From positions 1 through 64,000 of the forward strand of contig JAWLBA010000002.1 of NCBI GenBank assembly GCA_041395165.1: 64,000 bases of DNA, read 5' to 3'. The position numbers and the translations under genes are program-made. Source of the DNA: JAIBCM01 sp041395165 (GTDB lineage: Bacteria > Verrucomicrobiota > Verrucomicrobiia > JADLBR01 > JAIBCM01). The notes under the pieces were generated by a model, which was not told the origin of the DNA, did not search any database, and saw nothing but the letters and a program-made list of their open reading frames with translations. Of the stretch, positions 31,689-40,183 are shown piece by piece. How positions within the stretch are numbered: position 1 is the stretch's first letter; the number at the start of each line of letters is the position of its first letter.

Positions 31689-33296
31689 GTGAACTCCACT
31701 TCGCGTCAACCTCCGACAACTCAGCGAGTTTCAACGCTTAAAACCATGTTGACGGCGTCCCGACGGTTTCGGGTACTGGGGTGGAATAGCGATGATTTGA
31801 TTCGGCTTTTTTTTCAGGGCAATGCTTTAGTTGCAATTTTAGTTTTGGGGTTGATTACGGTTTTTTTGTTTCGTGAGGGTTTAGGGTTTTTCCCTCAGTA
31901 TCAAAAAGAGTTGCAGCTTTATCGAAAATCAGGGTTGGAATTTGTTGAGGTCATGAGGCAACAAGTCGAAGTTCACAGGGCTTTAGCCCGATTATTGTTT
32001 CAAGTGGAAAAAGCCGAAAGAAAAAATGCAATTCCTTCAGTGATTTCACAACAAAAAATTGCCTTTAGAGCTTATCTGGCACAGTTTCGAAAAATTATTG
32101 TTCCTTTGATTGATTTGGAAATGGAGTTGGAAAAAATCACTGTCGATTTCAGAGATCGTTATCAAGTGGCACAAGATAAAAAAGAACGCAAAGAGGCTTT
32201 GTTGAAAGCTGGTAAATTTTATGAGGCGGAACAAATAAAAATTGAGACTTTTGATTTTCAGCAGAATGCTAATTTTTTGAAAGGCTCGCTCCCACGTTAT
32301 CATCAAATTAATCGAGTTGTTTCTGATGAGATCAATCGACTCATTAATCAAGCGCCTCATTGGACATCGCCGAAAGCTGCTGAACAATGGGATGAATTTC
32401 GCGAATCCGTAACGCGCTATTTGAGTCAAATGCCTCATCGCGAAAAACAGTTGGAAGAGTGGGACGCTTTTCAGCCGGTTCCGTGGATTCGTGCTTTAAC
32501 GGGTTTTCTTTTGGGTAGGGAATGGATTACGCAAAGTTTTTGGAACGATTTTTATGGCATTTTGCCTCTGCTTACAGGATCTTTTTTGATCGCTTTAGTT
32601 GCTTTGGCTCTGGCCATGCCTTTAGGAATTGGAGCTGCCATTTACGTTAGTCAAATCGCGTCTAAAACCGAACAGAAATGGATTAAGCCTTCGATTGAAT
32701 TTATTGCGACGATTCCTTCGGTTGTTCTTGGTTTTTTTGGAGTTGTTGTTTTAGGAGAAGGGATTCGGTGGTTGTCGCAACAAGAGTTTCTTTCGTGGGT
32801 GCCATTTTTTCCTATTCACGATCGTCTAAATATTTTTACAGCGGGTTGTTTGTTGGGATTTATGGCTGTGCCCACTATTTTTACTTTAGCTGAGGACGCT
32901 TTGAATAATGTGCCACGCATTTTTAAGGAAGCTTCTTTTGCGCTAGGCGCTAACTCGCTCCAGACCATTCTAAAAATTATGGTGCCCGCGGCTTTGTCAG
33001 GAATTATAGCGGCTATTTTATTGGGATTTGGACGTGTCATAGGTGAAACCATGGTGGTTTTATTGGTTGCCGGAAATCGCATTGCGATTCCTGATTTTAC
33101 TCAAGGGTTGGGAGTTTTCTTTCAACCTGCGCACACTATGACGGGAATCATTGCGCAAGAAATGGGAGAGGTGGTTCGGGGAAGTTTGCATTATCGCGCT
33201 TTGTTTATGGTTGGTATTTTACTTTTTTTAATTTCTTTAATAGTCAACTATTTCGCTCAATTTTTGGTGAAACGATTTAAAATTTCAATCGGCTAA
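31689..33296 (+). CDS. pstC: Phosphate ABC transporter permease with long periplasmic insert
   Basis: The C-terminal part (about 285-535) is a normal permease domain: SFLIALVALALAMPLGIGAA, IEFIATIPSVVLGFFGVVVL, and the EAA loop (FKEASFALGANSLQTILKIM). The first helix is at about 45-63. Between it and the permease domain lies a charged, coiled-coil-rich insert of about 210 residues, predicted to be periplasmic. Total length is 535 against about 300-330 for E. coli PstC. Start is GTG 31689, with ATG 31746 as the alternative. The insert may contact PstS or the cell wall. Confidence 0.9.
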   Translation: MNSTSRQPPTTQRVSTLKTMLTASRRFRVLGWNSDDLIRLFFQGNALVAILVLGLITVFLFREGLGFFPQYQKELQLYRKSGLEFVEVMRQQVEVHRALARLLFQVEKAERKNAIPSVISQQKIAFRAYLAQFRKIIVPLIDLEMELEKITVDFRDRYQVAQDKKERKEALLKAGKFYEAEQIKIETFDFQQNANFLKGSLPRYHQINRVVSDEINRLINQAPHWTSPKAAEQWDEFRESVTRYLSQMPHREKQLEEWDAFQPVPWIRALTGFLLGREWITQSFWNDFYGILPLLTGSFLIALVALALAMPLGIGAAIYVSQIASKTEQKWIKPSIEFIATIPSVVLGFFGVVVLGEGIRWLSQQEFLSWVPFFPIHDRLNIFTAGCLLGFMAVPTIFTLAEDALNNVPRIFKEASFALGANSLQTILKIMVPAALSGIIAAILLGFGRVIGETMVVLLVAGNRIAIPDFTQGLGVFFQPAHTMTGIIAQEMGEVVRGSLHYRALFMVGILLFLISLIVNYFAQFLVKRFKISIG

Positions 33297-33297
33297 A

Positions 33298-34353
33298 ATG
33301 AAAAATAAAAAACGCACCCCATTTCAATATCGCCCTTCTTATGCGCGTGGGATGCAAAGTTTTTGTTTTAATTTTTTGCGTGGTATGACTTATGCTATTT
33401 TAATTTTCACCGCATTAATTTTTGCTGACATTTTTATTAAAGGTTCCAAGGCTTTATTGATTTCTCATTTTCCTTATGTGAACTTTAATTTTTTAACTCA
33501 GTTTCCTGAAACCTTGCATGTGTTTCAAGATCCTTTGACTCATCAAACCCGTGAATTGGGAGAGACCGCTTTTCGTCATTATGAAGCGCAACTGGCTCAG
33601 AAAGGAATAGTTTTATCTTCTGAGGTGCACGCTTACGCGGGAGGCGGCATTTTTCCTTGTATTGTGGGAACAGTTTTACTTGTTTCGGGTTCGATGTTAA
33701 TTGCTTTGGTGCTAGGCATTTTAAGTGCGATTTATTTGAGCGAATTTGGCAAACAAGGACGTTTGATTCATTGGGTTCGAGTGGCGATTGGGAATCTGGC
33801 TGGAGTTCCTTCTATTATTTATGGTTTATTTGGATTTAGTTTGTTTGTCATTTTTTTGAAATGGAATTTTTCATTGCTGGCTGGGTGCTTTACGTTAGCG
33901 ATTATGGTGTTGCCCATCATCATTACGGCGAGTGAAGAATCTTTGCGCGCGGTGCCTCGCGGTTTTCGTGAGGGCTCTTTAGCATTAGGAGCCACACGAT
34001 GGCAAACCATTCGAAAGAGCGTTTTGCCTTATGCGTTGTCGGGAATTTTAACGTCTTCCATTTTGGGAATTGCACGAGTGGCGGGAGAAACAGCGCCGAT
34101 TATGTTTACTGCCGCTTACCTGGTTCGCAGCGAGCTGCCCTGGGAAGGGTTGAGCAAATGGAGCGATTTCTTTTTTCAAGGGGTGCAGGCATTGCCTTAT
34201 CATATTTATGTATTAAGCACGAAAGTGCCGCAGAACGAGTATACTGAACGCGTGCAGTATGGAACAGTGTTTGTCTTTTTGTTGGCGATTATGTTCATTG
34301 CGTTGACTTCGGTGGTGTTGCGAATCAAAATGCGAAGTCGTTTTCGATGGTAA
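33298..34353 (+). CDS. pstA: Phosphate ABC transporter permease
   Basis: The 351-residue protein has six predicted membrane helices and the EAA-loop segment FREGSLALGATRWQTIRKSV. VAIGNLAGVPSIIYGLFGFS is the conserved PstA helix. A periplasmic loop of about 75 residues follows TM1 (NFNFLTQFPETLHVF, then HYEAQLAQKG). It pairs with PstC as the membrane channel and starts one base after the pstC stop. Confidence 0.93.
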   Translation: MKNKKRTPFQYRPSYARGMQSFCFNFLRGMTYAILIFTALIFADIFIKGSKALLISHFPYVNFNFLTQFPETLHVFQDPLTHQTRELGETAFRHYEAQLAQKGIVLSSEVHAYAGGGIFPCIVGTVLLVSGSMLIALVLGILSAIYLSEFGKQGRLIHWVRVAIGNLAGVPSIIYGLFGFSLFVIFLKWNFSLLAGCFTLAIMVLPIIITASEESLRAVPRGFREGSLALGATRWQTIRKSVLPYALSGILTSSILGIARVAGETAPIMFTAAYLVRSELPWEGLSKWSDFFFQGVQALPYHIYVLSTKVPQNEYTERVQYGTVFVFLLAIMFIALTSVVLRIKMRSRFRW

Positions 34354-34356
34354 ATT

Positions 34357-35169
34357 ATGGCAAAAGCAAAACAGTCCTTTTCAGAAAAAGAATCCACGAA
34401 AGATTCAGCGTCAGGAGCTTTGATTGAGGTTTGCAATGTCGATTTTTGTTACGGTTCTCATAAGGTTTTACATGAAGTTTCTTTAACGATTCCTGAAAAA
34501 GAGGTGACAGCATTTATTGGTCCTTCGGGCTGCGGGAAATCTACGTTATTGCGATGTTTTAATCGCATGAATGATTTGATTGATGAAGCACATCTCAAAC
34601 GAGGTGAAATACGCATTCATGATGTGAATATTTATGATCCTTCAGTTGACGTGATCGAATTGCGCAAGCGTGTTGGTATGGTCTTTCAAAAATCTAATCC
34701 TTTCCCTAAATCTATTTATGAAAATGTAGCCTACGGACTGCGTATTGCTGGGGTGGGAAATAAAAAGGTGCTGAATGAAGCTGTGGAAAAAAGTCTTCGT
34801 GGCGCGGCGCTATGGAATGAGGTTAAAGATCGTTTGGATCAAAATGCTTTGGGACTTTCCGGTGGGCAGCAGCAACGACTTTGTATTGCGCGAGCGATTG
34901 CTGTGCAGCCGGAAGTCATACTTATGGATGAACCTTGCTCGGCTTTGGATCCTATTGCGACAGCTAAAGTAGAAGAGTTGATTCATGAATTAAAACGAGA
35001 TTATACGATTGTGATTGTCACGCATAATATGCAGCAAGCCAGCCGATGTTCGGATCGAACAGCGTTTTTTTATCTGGGGCGATTAATTGAATTTGATATC
35101 ACGGGAAAAATTTTTACGAATCCTGTTCAAAAACAAACAGAAGATTATATTACAGGTAGGTTTGGTTAA
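34357..35169 (+). CDS. pstB: Phosphate ABC transporter ATP-binding protein
   Basis: Walker A GPSGCGKSTLLRCFNRMNDL is the strongly conserved PstB form. The Q-loop region has VFQKSNPFPKSIYENVAYGL, the signature is LSGGQQQRLCIARAIAV, and Walker B is VILMDEPCSALDP. It is 270 residues. The first 20 residues are a polar leader not needed for the fold. It powers phosphate uptake by PstSCA. Confidence 0.97.
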   Translation: MAKAKQSFSEKESTKDSASGALIEVCNVDFCYGSHKVLHEVSLTIPEKEVTAFIGPSGCGKSTLLRCFNRMNDLIDEAHLKRGEIRIHDVNIYDPSVDVIELRKRVGMVFQKSNPFPKSIYENVAYGLRIAGVGNKKVLNEAVEKSLRGAALWNEVKDRLDQNALGLSGGQQQRLCIARAIAVQPEVILMDEPCSALDPIATAKVEELIHELKRDYTIVIVTHNMQQASRCSDRTAFFYLGRLIEFDITGKIFTNPVQKQTEDYITGRFG

Positions 35170-35189
35170 TTCTTAGAATATGGAAAATT

Positions 35190-35870
35190 ATGAAAAGTCC
35201 GCTTGATGCTGAAATTCACGAAATCAAAGAGAGCTTGCTAACCATGGCGCGCTTAACGGAGCAAAGTGTTATGATGAGTTTGCGCGCTCTTACTGAACGA
35301 AATGATGAATTGGTGGTGCATGTCGAAGCGGAAGATGCCAAGGTGGATCAACTCGAGGTTTCCATCGACGAAAGTGTGGTTTCCTGCATTGCTCGCTATC
35401 GACCGGTGGCACATGATTTGCGGTTTATGATTGCCACATCAAAAATTGTGAGTGATTTGGAACGAATTGGGGATCAATCGGTGAATATTGCGCGTTTAGC
35501 TCGAAAATTAAACAAGGAATCGCAACTCGGTTCATTGGAAAAAATTCATTGCATGTCAAATGTTGCACTAGAAATGTTGCGCGAAGCGATTCGTTGTTTT
35601 GTGGAAAATGATGTGGAAAAAGTGTCCAGCATCATCCGTCGCGATGATCAAGTCGACGAAATGAATCGTGAGCTTTATCAAAGTTCCATTGAAGCTATGG
35701 CGAAAGATCCGACCCATGTGGCGCGGGCATTAAACTTATTGTTAGTGGGACGAAATATTGAACGCATTGCGGATCATTGCAAAAATCTTGTGGAGAGCGT
35801 TTTCTTTTTAGAAAAAGCCGTGGATATTCGTCATTCATATGCTTATTCGCCGTCCGATAAAAAATCTTAA
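35190..35870 (+). CDS. phoU: Phosphate-specific transport regulator PhoU
   Basis: Two three-helix bundles of the PhoU type fill 226 residues. Metal-binding repeats appear as RYRPVAHDLRFMIATSKIVS, DLERIGDQSVNIA and, in the second half, LNLLLVGRNIERIADHCKNL. PhoU restrains Pst activity and signals phosphate status to PhoR-type kinases. It is the last gene of the operon, 20 bases after pstB. Confidence 0.95.
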   Translation: MKSPLDAEIHEIKESLLTMARLTEQSVMMSLRALTERNDELVVHVEAEDAKVDQLEVSIDESVVSCIARYRPVAHDLRFMIATSKIVSDLERIGDQSVNIARLARKLNKESQLGSLEKIHCMSNVALEMLREAIRCFVENDVEKVSSIIRRDDQVDEMNRELYQSSIEAMAKDPTHVARALNLLLVGRNIERIADHCKNLVESVFFLEKAVDIRHSYAYSPSDKKS

Positions 35871-35891
35871 TTCATCAAAAAAAGCTTAGCT

Positions 35892-37043
35892 ATGAATCAT
35901 AAACCAACAGTTAGCAGTTTTGTTGGCACTTTTTTAAAACCGGAGATGTGGCATGTTTATCATCAAGTCTCTGGTTTAAGAAAATTTCGTAGCGTGGTGA
36001 TTACTCGAGAACGATCTAATCCGGAAACTTTTCCACATGATGAAGTTTTTGTTTTGCCCGAAGGACGTTCGCAATGGTGGAATCGCGCTTGGTTGAAGTA
36101 TGTACTTCGAAAACCTCAGGTGATTTATAAGGGAACGGGACGAGTCGTGTTGGAAACTTTAGATCAAGCTCATACCGATTTGTTACATATTTATTTTGGG
36201 CACGAGGCCACGCGATTAGCTCCGATTTTTGAACATTGGAAAAAGCCAACCGTTGTTTCTTTTCATGGCGCAGATTTAGGCGCTTACGTGAGAAGACCGG
36301 GTGATATCGTTTGGTTACCAGAAGTGTTTGATAAGGCAAAATTAATTCTTGCTCGTTGTGAAAGTTTTATGCCGATTTTGAAAGAGTTGGGATGTCCGCC
36401 AGAAAAGATTCGGTTAAATCGAACAAGTGTGCCTTGGCAGTTTTTTGCGCGCCAGGAAAGAAAATGGCCTGCGGATGGCGCTTGGGGTTTAGTTCAAGCT
36501 TGTCGGTTGACTGCAAAAAAAGGAGTGTTTACCGCACTTAGAGCTTTTGCTCAATTTGTTAAAAAATATCCTAATGCTACTTTTACCATTGCAGGCGATG
36601 GCCCACAACTTGGCGAGATTCAGCGAGAAGTTTGGCGTTTGGATTTAACGCGCAAAGTTTTTTTTGTCGGGTTTTTAGATCGCGAAGCGTTAAGGACGCT
36701 TTTTTATCAAAGTCACTTTTTTCTTCACCCGAGCGAAGCCAATAATTTAAATGATATTGAGGGCATTCCTAACTCTTTGCTGGAAGCCATGGCGACAGGA
36801 TTGGTCTGTTTTTCGACACCTCATGCAGGTATTCCTGAGGCTGTAGAAAATGAAAAAGACGGTTATTTATTGCCCGAAAAAAACTCCGATGCATTAGCGG
36901 AAAAGTTGCTGGCTCTTACTCAAGATGAGACGACTTATCGCCGTATTTCTCAAGTCGCGACGGAAAAAATTAAAACGATTTTTGCTCCAGAACTTCAAAT
37001 TAATATTTTAGAAGAAATTTATCAGGAAGCTTTAAATGCTTAA
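35892..37043 (+). CDS. Family 4 glycosyltransferase
   Basis: A 383-residue GT-B protein. The C-terminal domain has LVQACRLTAKKGVFTALRAF, FTIAGDGPQL, FFLHPSEANNLNDIEGIPNS and LLEAMATGLVCFSTPHAGIP, which match GT4 enzymes using nucleotide sugars. The N-terminal acceptor domain contains VSFHGADLGAYVRRPG. It most likely builds a cell-surface polysaccharide. The 3' end overlaps the convergent GT4 gene by 12 bases. The specific sugar is unknown. Confidence 0.88.
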   Translation: MNHKPTVSSFVGTFLKPEMWHVYHQVSGLRKFRSVVITRERSNPETFPHDEVFVLPEGRSQWWNRAWLKYVLRKPQVIYKGTGRVVLETLDQAHTDLLHIYFGHEATRLAPIFEHWKKPTVVSFHGADLGAYVRRPGDIVWLPEVFDKAKLILARCESFMPILKELGCPPEKIRLNRTSVPWQFFARQERKWPADGAWGLVQACRLTAKKGVFTALRAFAQFVKKYPNATFTIAGDGPQLGEIQREVWRLDLTRKVFFVGFLDREALRTLFYQSHFFLHPSEANNLNDIEGIPNSLLEAMATGLVCFSTPHAGIPEAVENEKDGYLLPEKNSDALAEKLLALTQDETTYRRISQVATEKIKTIFAPELQINILEEIYQEALNA

Positions 37044-38225
37044 CCACCTTCGCCACCAAGATTGATAACCAAGAAAAAGGTTTTTTAGTTGTTGCGTGGT
37101 GATGGTAAGGGCAAATTTTTCTTCAGCAAATTGTCGGCTTTTTTTTCCAAATTGAATGACTTGTTTAGGATTTTTTAATAAAGTTTCTAGCGCTGCGACA
37201 AGTTGAGGCACATTTTTTTCTTCAACTAATAAACCATTTTTTTCGTGGACCACCATTTCCGGGACGCCAGCTAAGTGGGTAGAAATAATCGGTAAAGCAC
37301 ATGCCATAGCTTCCACAATTACAGTGGGTAAATTATCTTTTCCTCCATCTTTTTCTGTAACGCAAGGTAGAACAAAAAGATAACTTTTTTGCAGTTTATC
37401 GATAATAAAATTTTGCGGTTGAGGTCCTAATAATCGAACTTCATTTTGAAGATGATGCTTTTGAATGTGTTGTTGGAGAGTTTGTTCCAGAGGGCCTTCT
37501 CCGATAATTTCACAACGAAATGTTAATCCTTTTTCTTTTAAAAGTACACAGGATTCGATGAGTGGTTCGAATCCTTTTTTTTCAATCAGCCGACCAATAG
37601 AAAGAAATAGCGGAGGGTTATTTTGTGGTTGAGTGACGGGAAAATGCGTCAGATCAATGCCATTGTAAACGCGATGAATTTTTTTTCGGGCTTGAGGAAA
37701 ACGTTTTTGTAGTTCGCTGACGCTGAAGTCGCTCACTGTGACGATGAATGTGGCGAATTTAAAAAGATCGTCCAAAGTTACGGGATAGTCGGAATGGCAA
37801 AAAAAATCGTTGGCATGAGCAGTGAAACTAAAAGGAATGCCGTAAAGTTTTTTGATCCAATAAGCTGTGCGAGCTGCGGTTCCGGCAAAATGTGCGTGAA
37901 TGTGAGAAACACGATTTTGTTTTAGTATTTGGCCGATATAGCCGGCTTCATAGATGCGTTGCTTGTCTCCCTGTTCTCCCCAATTTCTTAAAATCTTTTT
38001 TCTTTTTTTGTTTAAATTTTCTTTTTGAAAGAATTGATTTTTAATTTCTTGAGCCTCGGGAAGATAATGAACGGAAGCAGTTGACTCGTGGACGAGTTCA
38101 TCGTTCGGGTTTTGTAAGGAAAAAATCATGGGATAAACATCATGATGTTGAAGTCCTTGAATTTCTCTCAGGCAAAAAGTGCGAGTGAAAGAAGGAAAGC
38201 GATCAAAAAGGTAAGCGAGTTTCAT
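37032..38225 (-). CDS. Family 4 glycosyltransferase
   Basis: A 397-residue GT-B enzyme with SHIHAHFAGTAARTAYWIKK and FSFTAHANDFF in the acceptor domain. The donor domain contains LFLSIGRLIEKKGFEPLIES, CEIIGEGPL, VIVEAMACALPIISTHLAGV and PEMVVHEKNGLLV. It is closest in feel to exopolysaccharide or colanic-acid type transferases. It follows the GT-C-type membrane protein by three bases, so the two form an operon for surface glycan synthesis. Confidence 0.88.
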   Translation of the reverse strand: MKLAYLFDRFPSFTRTFCLREIQGLQHHDVYPMIFSLQNPNDELVHESTASVHYLPEAQEIKNQFFQKENLNKKRKKILRNWGEQGDKQRIYEAGYIGQILKQNRVSHIHAHFAGTAARTAYWIKKLYGIPFSFTAHANDFFCHSDYPVTLDDLFKFATFIVTVSDFSVSELQKRFPQARKKIHRVYNGIDLTHFPVTQPQNNPPLFLSIGRLIEKKGFEPLIESCVLLKEKGLTFRCEIIGEGPLEQTLQQHIQKHHLQNEVRLLGPQPQNFIIDKLQKSYLFVLPCVTEKDGGKDNLPTVIVEAMACALPIISTHLAGVPEMVVHEKNGLLVEEKNVPQLVAALETLLKNPKQVIQFGKKSRQFAEEKFALTITTQQLKNLFLGYQSWWRRWLSI

Positions 38226-38228
38226 AAA

Positions 38229-39677
38229 TCATGACGATTTTTGAAAGCGAAAACGTTGTTGCCAGAGCCAGATTAGGGCACCGGTCAGCGTCCAAAACAT
38301 AAGAGGGGCGAGAGGCACGAAGTAGCGATTGAGAGGTCGTCCCACAGTGGCAAGAAGGATAATATTAAAAAACCAGACACCTGCAACGGTTAGCCAAAAA
38401 AAGCGCATAGGTGTTCGATCGAAAAAAAACAAGAGTGGCAACAATAATGTAGTAAGAAGCGCGGGAGGAAAAATTTCAAAGAGCCACGCCATTTTTATGA
38501 AGCGGTAATAACTCGAAAAATTATTAACTTCCACTTGTTGATGAAGAGTTTGCATGGTGGCGTCGTAATCCATCATAGGATCTGGGCGCGAGATTTGTTC
38601 CATGTCTTCGATCAGGTCGCGGAGATCGTGTGCTTTTAATAAGCGGCTTTGGTAGCCACAACGAAAATGCAGTTTGTAAAGGTCGTTCAAGACTTGTTTG
38701 GTAAAGAGTCCGGGATTTTTACGAATCGCTTCAAAAGCGAGATTGAGACAGATGCGATCGACTTCTGTAAAACCTTTTCCTTGGGTTTTGAGATGTTCTT
38801 CGATCACGGGAACGATAAGTTTTTTAATAACCACATTGTTGTCTAGCTTTTTAAATTTTCGGTAGGTTTCTACCGGTTTACGAATCAAAGTTTTAATTTC
38901 AGGATAAAGACCGCCTTCGAGATAAGTCCATTGCGCAACGCGTCCGTAAAATTGAACTCCAGCATAAGAAGAGCGCTCGGTTTTATCGGGAGCTGAGGAA
39001 TGTTGAAAGTAGACAGCAATATAAGGCAGGAAGAATGAGCCGATAAAAGCGAGTGCGGGCAATAGAAAAGTGCGTTTATTTTTAAAGCGAAGATAAAGCA
39101 ACACAGTTATGACCAAAAAAGGAAAGGGTAAAAAAATATTTTTTGTAAGCGTGAGCAAGCCGGCACTTAATCCACTTATCAAAAGCCAGCGTGAAGGATG
39201 AAGAGAATGAAGCGCCATGGTCCAAGCGCCCAATGCTCCGGTGGCAAAAATAAGTAGCAACGTTTCGTTGCGAATGAGATGCTCTAAATAAAGTGGCAAC
39301 TCATAAAGTCCATAAGCTGCGCCGCAAAGAAGAATGAGCCATCGTGTGTCGCTCGGGTAAATTCGACAAAATAAGACAACAGCTAAAATAATCGCGATTG
39401 CGCCCAAGATATGTTGCGCAATCATGATGGCGGAAAGGTTGGGAACTATTTTTAGAATTAACCCGACGAAAAGAGAGTAAACAGGGCCGCGACGAATATC
39501 CGTTTCCCAAACACCGGAATTGATCCATTGAAACGCCGTGTCGACATACGAGCTTGAATCTTTAGACCAAATATAAGTCGGGAAAAAATGAATAAAATAA
39601 TAACGCACGGCGAGAGTGCATCCTAAAAATAGAATCCAAAGAGTGATCTCTACGCGTTTGGCAAGAGGCGTTTTCAT
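38229..39677 (-). CDS. Polytopic GT-C-like membrane glycosyltransferase
   Basis: About 482 residues with roughly ten membrane helices. Shortly after the first helix comes WSKDSSSYVDTAFQWINSGV, then DIRRGPVYSLFVGLIL. An acidic motif on the first outer loop is where ArnT/PMT-type (GT39/GT83) enzymes keep their catalytic Asp/Glu. These enzymes use polyprenyl-phosphate sugars, such as might come from the GT2 at 9.6 kb. The long soluble loop (about 225-390) has no recognised motif. ATG 39677 is preferred over 39707. Exact acceptor unknown. Confidence 0.72.
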   Translation of the reverse strand: MKTPLAKRVEITLWILFLGCTLAVRYYFIHFFPTYIWSKDSSSYVDTAFQWINSGVWETDIRRGPVYSLFVGLILKIVPNLSAIMIAQHILGAIAIILAVVLFCRIYPSDTRWLILLCGAAYGLYELPLYLEHLIRNETLLLIFATGALGAWTMALHSLHPSRWLLISGLSAGLLTLTKNIFLPFPFLVITVLLYLRFKNKRTFLLPALAFIGSFFLPYIAVYFQHSSAPDKTERSSYAGVQFYGRVAQWTYLEGGLYPEIKTLIRKPVETYRKFKKLDNNVVIKKLIVPVIEEHLKTQGKGFTEVDRICLNLAFEAIRKNPGLFTKQVLNDLYKLHFRCGYQSRLLKAHDLRDLIEDMEQISRPDPMMDYDATMQTLHQQVEVNNFSSYYRFIKMAWLFEIFPPALLTTLLLPLLFFFDRTPMRFFWLTVAGVWFFNIILLATVGRPLNRYFVPLAPLMFWTLTGALIWLWQQRFRFQKSS

Positions 39678-39739
39678 GCTGATCTCTTTTTGAAAGAATC
39701 TTGGCAAATGCCCAGCTTAATTTTTAGGCCAAGGAGTCA

Positions 39740-40132
39740 TTAAAGAGGAATCGTGGAAACTTTTTCTAGGATGTAATAATTGCTAGGGCGATTATTTTTT
39801 TCACGACGAAACACTTCAAGTTGTCGGGATTTTTCCACAACGAAAAGGATGTCGCCACCATTGGCATACCAAGAGGATGCAGCGGTGATGGCGTCAGCGG
39901 GAATGTCATAATTCTGAAACTCTTGAGGCACTAACTGTCGGTAGCGGGCTGTGGCTCGAGAAATAATTTGATAACTTTCTCCATTTACATTGAGAAAAAC
40001 TTGTCCATTGGGCGCATAACGAGTTGGTTTACGAAAATCCCAGGCAATGGATGAATCGGAACTGTGACGGCCTCCGCCATTCGAAGCGCAACCACACAAT
40101 AGAAGAAGTAAAAGCAAGATATGAGATTTCAT
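39740..40132 (-). CDS. Small hypothetical lipoprotein
   Basis: A 130-residue protein with a type II signal peptide: MKSHILLLLLLLCGCASNGG, lipobox LCGC, with Cys15 as the lipidated residue. The mature part is polar, contains FLNVNGESYQIISRATARYR, and ends ILEKVSTIPL. No family recognised. It stands alone between the glycosyltransferase operon and the TrhO fusion gene on the same strand. Confidence 0.75.
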   Translation of the reverse strand: MKSHILLLLLLLCGCASNGGGRHSSDSSIAWDFRKPTRYAPNGQVFLNVNGESYQIISRATARYRQLVPQEFQNYDIPADAITAASSWYANGGDILFVVEKSRQLEVFRREKNNRPSNYYILEKVSTIPL

Positions 40133-40183
40133 ATAAAAAATATGAATTTATTTTTTAGAAAAACAATTCTGATTATTAAAAAC

